A stretch of DNA of 64,000 nucleotides from Salicibibacter cibi (GTDB lineage Bacteria > Bacillota > Bacilli > Bacillales > Marinococcaceae). The DNA lies in NCBI RefSeq assembly GCF_016495865.1, contig NZ_CP054706.1, positions 2,232,001 to 2,296,000 of the forward strand. Direction: 5' to 3'. Numbering within the stretch: the first letter of the stretch is position 1; every line of letters begins with the position of its first letter. The translations under genes were made by a program, and so were the position numbers. Shown piece after piece: positions 26,329-34,335 of this stretch. The notes beneath the pieces were generated by a model, which saw only the letters and a program-made list of their open reading frames with translations, did no database searches and had not been told where the DNA came from.

Positions 26329-27858
26329 TTAGTTCACTTGCCTATTAGAATCCTTCCAATAGGCTGTTCTCAATAATTTTTTATCAATCTTTCCATATGG
26401 TGTGAGAGGTAATTCCTTTATCAATTCTATAGATTTTGGAACTTCATATTTAGCCAATTTCGTCTTGCAATGATTAATGAGTTCTGCCTCACTAATATTT
26501 TCTGTGTGGCTTACGACAAACGCCTTGATTGATTCCCCCCATTTTTCATCTGGTACACCAATAACTGTAGCTTGTTTTATAGCTTCATGCTCAAAAAGAA
26601 CTTTTTCAACTGCGGTAGTATAAACATTAAATCCGCCTGTTATGATCATATCTTTTTTTCTATCAACCAGATAAATGTACCCATACTCATCTTTATATGC
26701 CATATCTCCAGTGTATATCCACCCATCTTTAATGGTATCGTTAGTTTCTTCAGGTAAATTCCAATAACCAATCATCATGTGAGGACCTTTTGTTATCAAT
26801 TCTCCAACTTGATTAGGAGAACATACTTCATCTCGTTCGTTAACAATTTGTACCTCTGAAATAATAATACTTCTGCCACACGAGGATAAACGATGTTCAG
26901 AAACATTTAAGGCATCCTCATGTTCCTCTTTTGTCAATATTGTTGTTTGATTAATGACTTCAGCTTGGGAATATATTTGCATCAAAATTGGCCCAAAGGT
27001 TTCAATTGCATCTTTTACTCGACTTTGTGCCATCGGTGCTGCCCCATAAACTATTGTATTTAAACTATTAAGGTCATATTGCTTTAATTCTGGGTAGTCA
27101 AGCAACATGTAAATCATAGTTGGCACTAAAAATGCAAAGGTTATCTGTTTGTCCTCAACGATTTCACAAAAGCGTTGAGGGTCAAATCCTTTTTCAATAT
27201 ATTGTTCTCCCCCTCTTAACATTCCAGGCATAATAAAATATCCTGCTGAATGTGGCAAAGGAGTAGTGTGAAGTAGAATCGCTCCTCTTTCAATCTCTAA
27301 TTCATAGGTTTCGCTATATACGATAGAAAGAATCGTTTTATGCGTATGCAAAACACCTTTTGACTTTCCAGTAGTTCCGCCAGTATACATAATGGTTACA
27401 TTGCTATCAGGGTTTATTTGGGGCTTATGATAATTAGCCGAAGCATTACCCACTTTTTCTTTAAGCTCTGCTTCATTTAAAGTGATGCAATTATGCTCTA
27501 TTTGTAACTTTTCTTGATTTTCAAGTAATGACTGATGATAAATTAATAGTTTAGAATGGGAGTCATGAATGCGATAAAGAATCTCTTTTTTATTTAAATA
27601 AGTGTTCATAGGAACACGTACTGCACCAATTTTGGCTATTGCGAATTCAGCTACAACAAACTCTATGCTATTTTCCATCCATAAAGCCACTCGATCTCCA
27701 ACTTCAATATCAAAAGTTTGTAGCAAATTTGCAAGTTTATTAACTTCATTGCCAAGTTCAAAATACGTAATTGAGCGTTCGGAATCATGCAAAGCTATTT
27801 TATCTTGATGGTGACTAACAAGTTTATCTAATACTTGATCAATTGTTTTTTCCAACAT
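26329..27858 (-). CDS. Acyl-CoA synthetase/ligase (AMP-forming)
   Basis: A 509-residue ANL-superfamily ligase. The P-loop is MYTGGTTGKSKGVLHTH, the adenine-binding block YSQAEV, the hinge/AMP-binding GWIYTGDMAYKDEYGYIYLVDRKKDMI, and the C-terminal catalytic lysine is in PLTPYGKIDKK. It activates a carboxylic acid to its CoA ester. GGAGG lies 7 bases before the ATG. It is the first gene of the operon with thiolase, DUF35 protein, and SSS symporter, divergent from a TetR regulator. A perfect cre site about 60 bases upstream suggests catabolite repression by CcpA. The preferred acid is not readable; medium-chain or aromatic acids are possible. Confidence 0.9.
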   Translation of the reverse strand: MLEKTIDQVLDKLVSHHQDKIALHDSERSITYFELGNEVNKLANLLQTFDIEVGDRVALWMENSIEFVVAEFAIAKIGAVRVPMNTYLNKKEILYRIHDSHSKLLIYHQSLLENQEKLQIEHNCITLNEAELKEKVGNASANYHKPQINPDSNVTIMYTGGTTGKSKGVLHTHKTILSIVYSETYELEIERGAILLHTTPLPHSAGYFIMPGMLRGGEQYIEKGFDPQRFCEIVEDKQITFAFLVPTMIYMLLDYPELKQYDLNSLNTIVYGAAPMAQSRVKDAIETFGPILMQIYSQAEVINQTTILTKEEHEDALNVSEHRLSSCGRSIIISEVQIVNERDEVCSPNQVGELITKGPHMMIGYWNLPEETNDTIKDGWIYTGDMAYKDEYGYIYLVDRKKDMIITGGFNVYTTAVEKVLFEHEAIKQATVIGVPDEKWGESIKAFVVSHTENISEAELINHCKTKLAKYEVPKSIELIKELPLTPYGKIDKKLLRTAYWKDSNRQVN

Positions 27859-27919
27859 GTCTATTCCTCCATATCATTTAATTTTGCTTTTTCCATAGGT
27901 CAGCGGCTATAGCAATACA

Positions 27920-27933
27920 TGTTAACGCTTTCA
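27920..27933. promoter_or_regulatory. Perfect cre (CcpA-binding) site
   Basis: The minus strand reads TGAAAGCGTTAACA, which matches all 14 positions of the catabolite-responsive-element consensus TGWAAGCGYTWNCA. It lies 62 bases upstream of the acyl-CoA synthetase start, a usual position for carbon catabolite repression of fatty-acid or carboxylate-use genes. Confidence 0.65.
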
Positions 27934-28041
27934 AATGCACAGAAAATAAACTATTCTACTTACACAATAAAAATGGTTAATGTTTACACCCGTCATGTTT
28001 GACAAGTTTGCAATTTCTATGCACTATAAAAATAGCCAAAC

Positions 28042-28065
28042 AGACTCTGTTCTAGAACGTAGTCT
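28042..28065. promoter_or_regulatory. Palindromic operator in the TetR/acyl-CoA synthetase intergenic region
   Basis: AGACT-N2-GTTCTAGAAC-N2-AGTCT is a 24-bp palindrome with a perfect 10-bp core and 5-bp outer arms. It sits between the divergent tetR-type and acyl-CoA synthetase genes, 52 bases before the regulator start. It is the natural candidate operator for the TetR protein; an acyl-CoA ligand releasing the repressor would fit related systems. Confidence 0.6.
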
Positions 28066-28116
28066 AATTCTATGACAACCATAAAATTCTGTCAATAAAA
28101 AAATGAGGTGAAGTCT

Positions 28117-28710
28117 TTGGCATCTAAAGGATATAAGCAAGCCAGGGGAGAGAAAACAAAGAAAGAAATTCTGGAGGTTGCCTTGCAGTTATTTAGTGAT
28201 AAAGGGTATACCAATGTAACTGTTGAAGAAATAGTTAAAATAAGTAAAACATCCAAAGGATCATTTTATGCGCATTTTGGATCTAAATACGAAATTTTTT
28301 TGGAAAAATTTAAAGAAATCGATGGTTTTTATGAAGCACGCGTAAAAGAAATTCCAGCTAACATACCAGCCAAAAATAAAATTGTTTTGTTTATTAAAGA
28401 GCAAATGACTTTTATAGAAAATGAACTTGGCTTGGAGCTAATGCGAGTCATCTACAGTAATGCACTTACAAGTAATCCGCATGATTATTTTCTCAATCAT
28501 CAACGCCCATTATTTATGATCCTAAGGAAATTTGTTGATGAATGTTTTGACAGAGAGGAGATAAATGAAAAGTTAACAAGCGATGAAATCATGGTAATTA
28601 TAAACAGTGCAATGTTTGGTGCAATATACAATTGGAGTATGAGTAATGCAGCTTTTAAATTAGCAGATGAAAGTGAGAAGTTATTTAAAACAATTGTAAA
28701 TGGATTATAA
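28117..28710 (+). CDS. TetR/AcrR-family transcriptional regulator
   Basis: A 197-residue TetR regulator: the N-terminal HTH (TKKEILEVALQLFSDKGYTNVTVEEI, followed by the recognition helix in KISKTSKGSFYAHFGSK) and an all-helical ligand domain from about residue 65. The TTG at 28117 is the preferred start because GAGGTGA ends 5 bases before it; a GTG at 28108 overlaps that site. It is divergent from the acyl-CoA synthetase-thiolase-symporter operon and shares a palindromic operator with it, so it probably represses that operon and itself, responding to an acyl-CoA or the free acid, as FadR/PaaR-like TetR proteins do. Confidence 0.88.
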   Translation: MASKGYKQARGEKTKKEILEVALQLFSDKGYTNVTVEEIVKISKTSKGSFYAHFGSKYEIFLEKFKEIDGFYEARVKEIPANIPAKNKIVLFIKEQMTFIENELGLELMRVIYSNALTSNPHDYFLNHQRPLFMILRKFVDECFDREEINEKLTSDEIMVIINSAMFGAIYNWSMSNAAFKLADESEKLFKTIVNGL

Positions 28711-28889
28711 TATATTAAAGAGTATTCCAGTTTATGAGAAATCGTTGAGGGAATCAAGGTGCCTAACAAATGTGACGCTTTATTGTTCATTGACAGATGA
28801 AAATTTGTTTGAAAGCATCATGTTTAAGGCAAAGATATAACTCCCATAATACGTGACAAGCAAAACCATTTGATAATATTCCCATATAA

Positions 28890-29083
28890 TCCTGAATGTC
28901 AGATGCAAACAATCTATTTCCCTATTTAAACATGTTATCCGACCGTGAACAGCGGTGGGTAAAAGAACACGCGGTGCACGACCAAGCCCCACACATGATC
29001 ACCTCCAAATACTATCTTTTCGTGGAACTGTTAATGGCTAGCGCAAAGGGGAACTCGCGTAACTAAGAAAATATGTAAAATAA
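28890..29083 (+). pseudogene. Sigma-70-like gene remnant, copy C
   Basis: Starts within the CCTGAATGTCAGATGCAAAC segment and continues through a recognisable region 4 (TTATCCGACCGTGAACAGCG, ACGCGGTGCACGACCAAGCCCC) to the tail AAAATATGTAAAATAA. It has lost the reading frame in several places. The intervening 28711-28889 bases hold nothing recognisable. Confidence 0.55.
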
Positions 29084-29089
29084 TTAGGA

Positions 29090-29125
29090 AGAGGAGCCTG
29101 CAGTAATATCTCTGCAGGCTCCTCT
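29090..29125 (+). terminator. 14-bp terminator stem after copy C
   Basis: AGAGGAGCCTGCAG (29090-29103) pairs perfectly with CTGCAGGCTCCTCT (29112-29125) around an 8-base loop. Copy E carries the same stem. The motif ATGTTCCTTTAGGTAAC follows. Confidence 0.7.
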
Positions 29126-29419
29126 ACGAAAACAAAATGTTCCTTTAGGTAACGGTGTTTCAAGAGATTTTAGTGTTTCATTTGAATCAGGGGGGGCTTC
29201 TTTCAATGATATACTAAGCAAGAAGTATAGAGTCTGGTTAAAGCTCACCACAATTCATTCTTTAAATAGATTCCGTTCTTTAGGAGGCGGTTGTTATATA
29301 ATATTGAGTGTGTAATTGAAAAATAAAATAACTAAAGTTATCAATATTGATAGAATTAATTCATGGAGAATACTCACCAACCGCTCACTTCTGATCTCAC
29401 AGAGATTGGAGGTGGATAT

Positions 29420-29545
29420 ATGGCTCGACGTGGCAAATGCAGTTGTACCCCAAAACGACGAGGTCCTATGACTGTAAAAGTTTCGGGGTATCGTCGTAGT
29501 AACGGAACAAAGGTTTCAGGGCACAAACGTCATATGCCTAGATAA
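29420..29545 (+). CDS. Small basic Cys-containing protein, 41 aa
   Basis: A 41-codon gene with a strong GGAGGT 6 bases before ATG. The product is very basic: MARRGKCSCTPKRRG, then the repeated-looking segments VSGYRRSNGTKVSGHKRH. The (V)xGYxRxNGTxVxxHxR pattern is a known short basic motif in secreted or phage/element-associated proteins of Bacillaceae, but no function is established for this one. It precedes sigma-like copy D by 82 bases and may have been its operon partner. The good ribosome binding site and absence of defects suggest it is still expressed. Confidence 0.55.
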   Translation: MARRGKCSCTPKRRGPMTVKVSGYRRSNGTKVSGHKRHMPR

Positions 29546-29626
29546 ATTTTTAGTAACAGCTGAAGCGATGTTGGTGTTGTATTCTCCTAACTATCTTAAC
29601 AGCTAAATAATGAGGGGAAATAATAG

Positions 29627-30061
29627 ACACAAGAAAGTTCTTATATAGCATCTGGCTATTTAGGTCTTTGGTATGCATACCAAGATTATGATAAAGAGAA
29701 AGGATCCTTCTCTTCGTACGCCTTTATTCGCGTCAAATACGAAATGCTAACGATGTTAAGAAAAGACAGCACCTATCAAGAACGTCATGTTTATTTTGCA
29801 TCAGATTCACCAGAACTAGAATCATTGCTAAACCTCACGCCGGAGCATATCGAGCCATCAGATAGGCATACACTATCCCCCTATTTCCATCCCTTATCCC
29901 CTCGTGAACAGCTATGGATGATTGAACATGCCATCAACGATCAACCCCCTCGCATGATCGCCGCCAAACACAACGTGACCACCGAAGCCGTTAAAAGCTG
30001 GCGTAAATGCACTGCGGAAACTGAGAAAAATCATGCAGTAACGTCTTTCATCATTGGATAA
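29627..30061 (+). pseudogene. Sigma-70-like gene, copy D (best region 2, lacks N-terminus)
   Basis: An open frame of 144 codons without its 5' end, because a TAG stands right before it. Region 2 is clear: IASGYLGLWYAYQDYDKEKGSF, SSYAFIRVKYEMLTMLRK (the -10 recognition and core-binding helices). Region 4 reads LSPREQLWMIEHAIND, PPRMIAAKHNVTTEAVKSWRK (HTH). After WRK the frame differs from the other copies (CTAETEKN) through a small indel. An internal ATG at 29744 would give 105 residues without most of region 2. This copy shows that the family is a short sigma factor with regions 2 and 4 only. Confidence 0.65.
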
Positions 30062-30416
30062 TGCGGAGGTGGTAAAAGAAAACATTGGTTTTTGCCTGCC
30101 ACAATAACATCCCTCTTCTATTTAAAATGACACGCACCGGTATCGCGGCTATCCCTACGGTTTCAACATCAGCAGGCATACAGTCTGTAACATCGTCCCC
30201 GGAACCCACCTTCCCATTCAACAACTAGCTTCCAGGCATACATGAGTTCGATATTGCTACTCACAACTATTGTGGATGGCTCGTGATTATTCGATATCAT
30301 CGTGTTAATAACCCCAATAACCCTTTCCAGCAAGCTGTCACAACGCCTAATGAATCCCCGAAGTCCCGACGTTAAGTACGGGTGCATGAAAAAATTCATT
30401 ATTGTTGTATAGATAA
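30062..30416. other. Unassigned stretch between copies D and E
   Basis: About 350 bases with no recognisable gene. Frames on both strands (for example 30169-30399 on the minus strand) lack ribosome binding sites and known motifs. Confidence 0.35.
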
Positions 30417-30879
30417 CTTAATGGCAGCTACACACCGTTAGTGCATGGGATGCTTCAACGACTCCACATTCACAGTAACCATGAGGATTTTTTGCAGGCA
30501 GGATATGTAGGACTTTGGCTTGCGTACCAACATCATGATGCTGAGAGGGAGCCTTTCCCGCTTATGCCTTCCTTTCGTGTCAGAGCAGAAATGTTGACGA
30601 TGCTGAATAAGGATGCCACTTATTACGAACGGCATTCCTTCGCTTCCAATGATCAGGAACCTGTAGACATAAGCCATGTCAGAATCCTGGATGTCAGATA
30701 CAGACAGTCTATCTGCCTTTCTAAGCATGTTATCCGACCGTGAACAACGCTTGGTCATCGAGCACGCCGTGCACGATCAGCCCCCGCGCATGATCGCCGC
30801 CAAGTACAACGTTTCCGTTGAAACCGTTAAAGGCTGGCGCAAAGGGGAACTAGCAAAACTAAGAAAATATATTAAATAA
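30417..30879 (+). pseudogene. Sigma-70-like gene, copy E (nearly complete, one frameshift)
   Basis: The most complete copy. The first frame gives YTPLVHGMLQRLHIHSNHED, FLQAGYVGLWLAYQHHD and SFRVRAEMLTMLNKDATYYERH: sigma-70 region 2. After EPVDI one extra base moves the frame; the second frame then gives LSAFLSMLSDREQRLVIEHA, PPRMIAAKYNVSVETVKGWR and KGELAKLRKYIK, region 4 with the HTH and the basic end typical of short Bacillaceae sigma factors. Apart from the one-base difference in GACATAAGCCATG (copy A has GACATGGCCATG) it would code for about 150 residues. A start codon upstream is not evident (TAA at 30414). Confidence 0.7.
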
Positions 30880-30885
30880 TTCTGA

Positions 30886-30919
30886 AGAGGAGCCTGCAGT
30901 GGTATCTCTGCAGGCTTCT
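30886..30919 (+). terminator. Terminator stem after copy E
   Basis: AGAGGAGCCTGCAG (30886-30899) pairs with CTGCAGGCTTCT (30908-30919) with one G-U pair. It is the same element as after copy C and is followed by ATGTTCCTTTGGGTAAC. Confidence 0.65.
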
Positions 30920-31112
30920 ATACAAAAACGCAATGTTCCTTTGGGTAACACACTCTAAAGGGTTTTTGTGTTGGTTGATAGAAGAATAATATAATATCAC
31001 CTTCTCCAAACAAATCCACCCTAAGGCTTTTTTTCATCCGGCTGTCATTATCCCCTTTTTGATCCCTTTCTGCTTATTCTCATTTTTCATAGTGACGAGG
31101 CCTGGACAATAA

Positions 31113-31382
31113 TTAGACGCTCTCCACGCGTTTTACAATATTAATGTATCGACTTCGCTGAGTCCTGATAATGGCTATCGCACTTTGAATCGCCGCTGTA
31201 CCCCGAATCTGTTGTGCTAACTTTTTTGGCAAGTAGTTTCCAACGATGAGCTTTTTGCGTTGTAACGATTTTTGCGCTTTAGGCGTAAAAACGGGACCAG
31301 GTTCACTCCTGGTTTTTTGTTGAAAACGCCTTAAAATTTCCTTCCACGAACCAAAATCGCTACTATTCGAATATCATTCGTT
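31113..31382 (-). pseudogene. Unidentified basic C-terminal gene fragment
   Basis: A minus-strand frame of about 89 codons ending at 31113 with no start of its own; a TGA precedes it at 31383-31385. The product is rich in Lys, Arg and Gln (FGSWKEILRRFQQKTRSEPG, VFTPKAQKSLQRKKLIVGNY, PKKLAQQIRGTAAIQSAIAI). It looks like the C-terminus of a nucleic-acid-binding protein of a mobile element, cut by the insertion sequence to its right. No family was recognised. Confidence 0.35.
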
Positions 31383-31412
31383 TTTATACCTCAAAAAAGA
31401 CACACGTACCCT

Positions 31413-32802
31413 GTTATCCACAAAAACTGTTTTAAAATTCGGTTTCCCACATGTGGATGCTTTTAGGAAACCAAGCTTCGCATTTTTTCCGGGCGGCCTT
31501 CTTGGATATGGCCTAAAGCCATCGCCAACATCGTGCACAGAGCCAACCTAGTTTTCATTTTCATCTTCTTTTGCCCGCGTGTGGTATGCTGTTCGAAGCC
31601 AAAGGAGACGTCAAGCCGGCTGTTCACACGTTCCACGGCCGTTCGTTTCACGTATGCCTTCGCCCATGTGTAACTGGCTCGATCGATCGGTGTGAAGATC
31701 CGGCGGTCCTCCTTGAGCGGAATCCGAATTCCTTGGGCAATCGGACACTCCGCTTGTCCTTCACAGGTGATGCCATATTGTTTGGCCGGACAACGCTTTT
31801 TGAGGGTGGCTCGATCTTTCTCAAAGCCCCCATTCGCCATTTCGCGCTCTTTCCCGGTCATCGGGCAGTGACAGTACACGGTGCCTTTATAGTCATGCGT
31901 GACATTTTCAATGTCCATCAGTTGGCGCGTGTCCTCGCCATCTTTCCACATGTCCCGGATATCAATGACAGGCTTGGTTTGATGGTCATCCCACAGCCGC
32001 TCAAGCATTTTGGTGTCATCGTAACCGCGATCACCGGCGAGTGTTTCTGCTTGTCCCAAAAGCCAAGGGCGTTCTTTTTCAAGCTCATTGATCATATCAT
32101 GACCGGCGTTAATATCGGGCACCGATGCTTTCGTAACTGAATAAGCCACAGGCAATTCATAGGCCGCGTCGACGATCAGGTGGATTTTATAGCCGAACCA
32201 TTTGATCACTTTGTTCCAGATCGTCCCGTCTTTGTGTTTCCCCTTATATTCTTTCTTCCCATAATCGGCATCGGTATCACGGCGTCCGTCAGGATCCTCA
32301 TCCTTATGTTTTCCCTTCGCAAAAGAGTCTACTGCCTTACCATCGATCGCAAGGGCCTTCCCGAAATCAGGGAGGAGCTCGCTCAATTGTTCCACCATCG
32401 TTTCAAAAATCGCTTCAACCTTTGATTCGTGCGCCCGCAGCTTTTTTAAAAAGCGCGTATATACATAAGCAGGGGGCACGATCACGGTGAGGCCACACAA
32501 TTCGCGTAGCTGTCCATTGCGGCTCAATTCCCGACGCAATGATTCAATCGATGTGTGCTCAAAGACAACCCCTGCAAGCATCGTATTCCACATCGCGCGA
32601 ACAGGGTATTCATTTCGCCCTTTATATCGTTTTTTCTCCAACGTTCGCATCAACGCTTCATCCGGTAAATAATCGAGCACCAAACGTAAGCGTTCCAAAT
32701 CTCCAAGATCCGCAAGATCTTCCCATGAAAATAAGCTCATTTGTGGTATAATAGCCATAACAGGTGACCCTCCAGGGTAATAGTTGGTTTTTTGTCTATA
32801 AC
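31413..32802 (-). mobile_element. DDE-type insertion sequence (IS5/IS1182-like)
   Basis: An intact transposase gene with candidate imperfect terminal repeats: GTTATCCACAAAAACT at 31413-31428 and the reverse complement of 32787-32802 (GTTATAGACAAAAAAC), 12 of 16 matching. The ends are tentative. No clear target duplication was identified. Confidence 0.5.
31463..32758 (-). CDS. DDE transposase, IS5/IS1182-like
   Basis: A 431-residue transposase. The N-terminal DUF772-like helical domain (ALMRTLEKKRYKGRNEYPVR) is followed by the RNase-H-like catalytic core: Asp in LAIDGKAVDSFAKG, Asp in TLAGDRGYDDTKML and Glu in RTAVERVNSRLD. An insertion with four cysteines (CHCP, CEGQAECPIA) lies between the second Asp and the Glu, as in IS1182-type enzymes. 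The frame is intact, so the element may be mobile. It is GC-richer than the Pycsar genes to its right and separates them from the sigma-like remnants. Confidence 0.88.
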   Translation of the reverse strand: MAIIPQMSLFSWEDLADLGDLERLRLVLDYLPDEALMRTLEKKRYKGRNEYPVRAMWNTMLAGVVFEHTSIESLRRELSRNGQLRELCGLTVIVPPAYVYTRFLKKLRAHESKVEAIFETMVEQLSELLPDFGKALAIDGKAVDSFAKGKHKDEDPDGRRDTDADYGKKEYKGKHKDGTIWNKVIKWFGYKIHLIVDAAYELPVAYSVTKASVPDINAGHDMINELEKERPWLLGQAETLAGDRGYDDTKMLERLWDDHQTKPVIDIRDMWKDGEDTRQLMDIENVTHDYKGTVYCHCPMTGKEREMANGGFEKDRATLKKRCPAKQYGITCEGQAECPIAQGIRIPLKEDRRIFTPIDRASYTWAKAYVKRTAVERVNSRLDVSFGFEQHTTRGQKKMKMKTRLALCTMLAMALGHIQEGRPEKMRSLVS

Positions 32803-32806
32803 TATT

Positions 32807-33016
32807 CTAACCCACTAGTGGAGCGGTTTCACCTGTTTTTTTATGATTTGGGGTCGATGTATCAGGATCCGTGCTTTTGACCTTCGCCAAGCCTTTAATT
32901 CCGTTTGATTTTGGGAGAAAATATTTTTTCACGTCACTCGCACCCCTTGTGCGGCAACGGTTTTGAAACAGCGCAATTAGCTCAACGATCCACCGTAAGT
33001 TAGTCACCCAGGACAA
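32807..33016 (-). pseudogene. Transposase C-terminal remnant
   Basis: A 69-codon frame containing WVTNLRWIVELIALFQNR, which resembles the YxxRWxIEL signature of IS4-type transposases. The rest is degenerate. It lies against the 3' end of the Pycsar effector gene and marks an older insertion. Confidence 0.35.
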
Positions 33017-33020
33017 TATT

Positions 33021-33566
33021 TTATATGCTTAATCCTCCTAAAAATAAAACAATGAAAATCAGAAGTGCAAGACTTGCTAAGGCATTTTTAAAACACTTTA
33101 TTCCCTTGTTGTAGTATTTAAATTTCTTTTGACATATTAAAGATGCGATATGAGTTTGTGAATGAATATCCTTAAGTAACCGTTCATCATCAAGATTTGC
33201 AACCTCTTTGTGAAATTCATCTATCGACAGTGATGATATATCACCAAAGTATAATAATGACCTGTCCAAGCGGTTTTTAGTGGAAGCTACCAAAGATCTC
33301 AAAACATTTTTTAACCCTTTATATGAGCAGAAAGCGAAGTATAAAAAAGTCACTATAACAATAAATAGAAATATAATTTGACCAACAGAATTTACATTTC
33401 TAAACACTTCATGGATAACCATTAAAGACGTTGATGCAAAACCGCTTGTAAGGAAGATCGTGAGAATTATACCGAAAAATACAAGTAAATAAGATGATTT
33501 AGTGTCTACATTTTGAATCCAATAATTTACTCTGTCTAAGTTTTTGTAGGCATCGTGTATTTTCAT
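33021..33566 (-). CDS. pycTM: Pycsar membrane effector (DUF5706, PycTM-type)
   Basis: A 181-residue membrane protein with the Pycsar effector layout. An amphipathic N-terminus is followed by DTKSSYLLVFFGIILTIF (TM1, about 24-43) and IIFLFIVIVTFLYFAF (TM2, 62-82). Then comes a conserved cytosolic linker, SLLYFGDISSLSIDEFHKEV and a helical segment (HSQTHIASLICQKKFKYYNK), and a C-terminal TM3 (161-180). These blocks match the DUF5706 effector that, on binding cCMP or cUMP made by its partner cyclase, disrupts the membrane of phage-infected cells. Its start lies 7 bases after the cyclase stop with no obvious ribosome binding site, so translation is probably coupled, keeping effector level low. 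Function follows from family and gene pair; the specific nucleotide is unknown. Confidence 0.85.
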   Translation of the reverse strand: MKIHDAYKNLDRVNYWIQNVDTKSSYLLVFFGIILTIFLTSGFASTSLMVIHEVFRNVNSVGQIIFLFIVIVTFLYFAFCSYKGLKNVLRSLVASTKNRLDRSLLYFGDISSLSIDEFHKEVANLDDERLLKDIHSQTHIASLICQKKFKYYNKGIKCFKNALASLALLIFIVLFLGGLSI

Positions 33567-33573
33567 ATCTTAA

Positions 33574-34335
33574 TCACATGGAACATGGACTTTGGTTCTG
33601 TTTCTCCTCTAACCAATCATTCATTTCAATATTAATTACATTGGCATGATATAAGTCTTTACTTTGGTTATTGATAAACCAACTTTGGTAATACTCGTCG
33701 TATACATTCTTAGCACCAGCTAATTTTTCATAAACCTTACTCCCAATTGCAATAACATCAATGTGATCCTTGTTTGCTTGTCCGCATAAATTAGAAGCTG
33801 AATTCACCGTATCTCCCATCCAAACGATATCTTTAATGCCAGTACCACTATTTCCAGCATTTATCATCAAAGCTCTGCCTTGATCAATCCCTATACCTAT
33901 CTTGATAGGATCCTTCCCCCTTTTACATAATTTATAGTTTAATGCTCTTACTAGGGAATTGACTAATGCTGCACAATTAACCGCATCCTTTGAATGCTCT
34001 TTTTTGGATGCTTCAAATATTCCTGATACACTGTCCCCAACAATATTAATCTCCTTACATATTTCGTAGCTGTTCATAATTGCTACAATTTCCGATATAT
34101 AAGCCCGGTACAATCTTGCAAGATGAGGCCTTCTGTATTTATGGGGCAGTTCAGAAGAATCTCTTATATCTACAAATATAGCATGACATTCCACATAAAA
34201 GCCGTTACTATAAGTTAGATCACCCCTGGAAGGGATTTCGTTTTTTTCATCATAGGATCCAGAAGGGGCATCCAGATACTCATCAATTCTATTGAAACTT
34301 TTTTGATAATCATACGACTGATGGTTAGTTTTCAT
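33574..34335 (-). CDS. pycC: Pycsar pyrimidine nucleotide cyclase (PycC-type)
   Basis: A 253-residue class III nucleotide cyclase standing alone. Metal-binding Asp56 is in AIFVDIRDSSELP and Asp101 in INIVGDSVSGIFEA; the cyclase core continues with IKIGIGIDQGRALM and IVWMGDTVNSASNLCGQA (the transition-state Asn/Ser region). There is no membrane or receiver domain; about 45 residues precede the catalytic domain. Together with the DUF5706 protein directly downstream this is the Pycsar anti-phage pair: infection activates the cyclase, which makes cyclic CMP or UMP for the membrane effector. ATG at 34335 with GGAG 5 bases upstream. It follows the capsule genes in the same direction after a 240-base gap and borders an IS element, a typical defence-island edge. 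Confidence 0.88.
   Translation of the reverse strand: MKTNHQSYDYQKSFNRIDEYLDAPSGSYDEKNEIPSRGDLTYSNGFYVECHAIFVDIRDSSELPHKYRRPHLARLYRAYISEIVAIMNSYEICKEINIVGDSVSGIFEASKKEHSKDAVNCAALVNSLVRALNYKLCKRGKDPIKIGIGIDQGRALMINAGNSGTGIKDIVWMGDTVNSASNLCGQANKDHIDVIAIGSKVYEKLAGAKNVYDEYYQSWFINNQSKDLYHANVINIEMNDWLEEKQNQSPCSM

Noticed and set aside
30169..30399. 76-codon minus-strand frame between sigma-like copies
   Set aside because: No motif, no ribosome binding site; surrounding DNA is degenerate.
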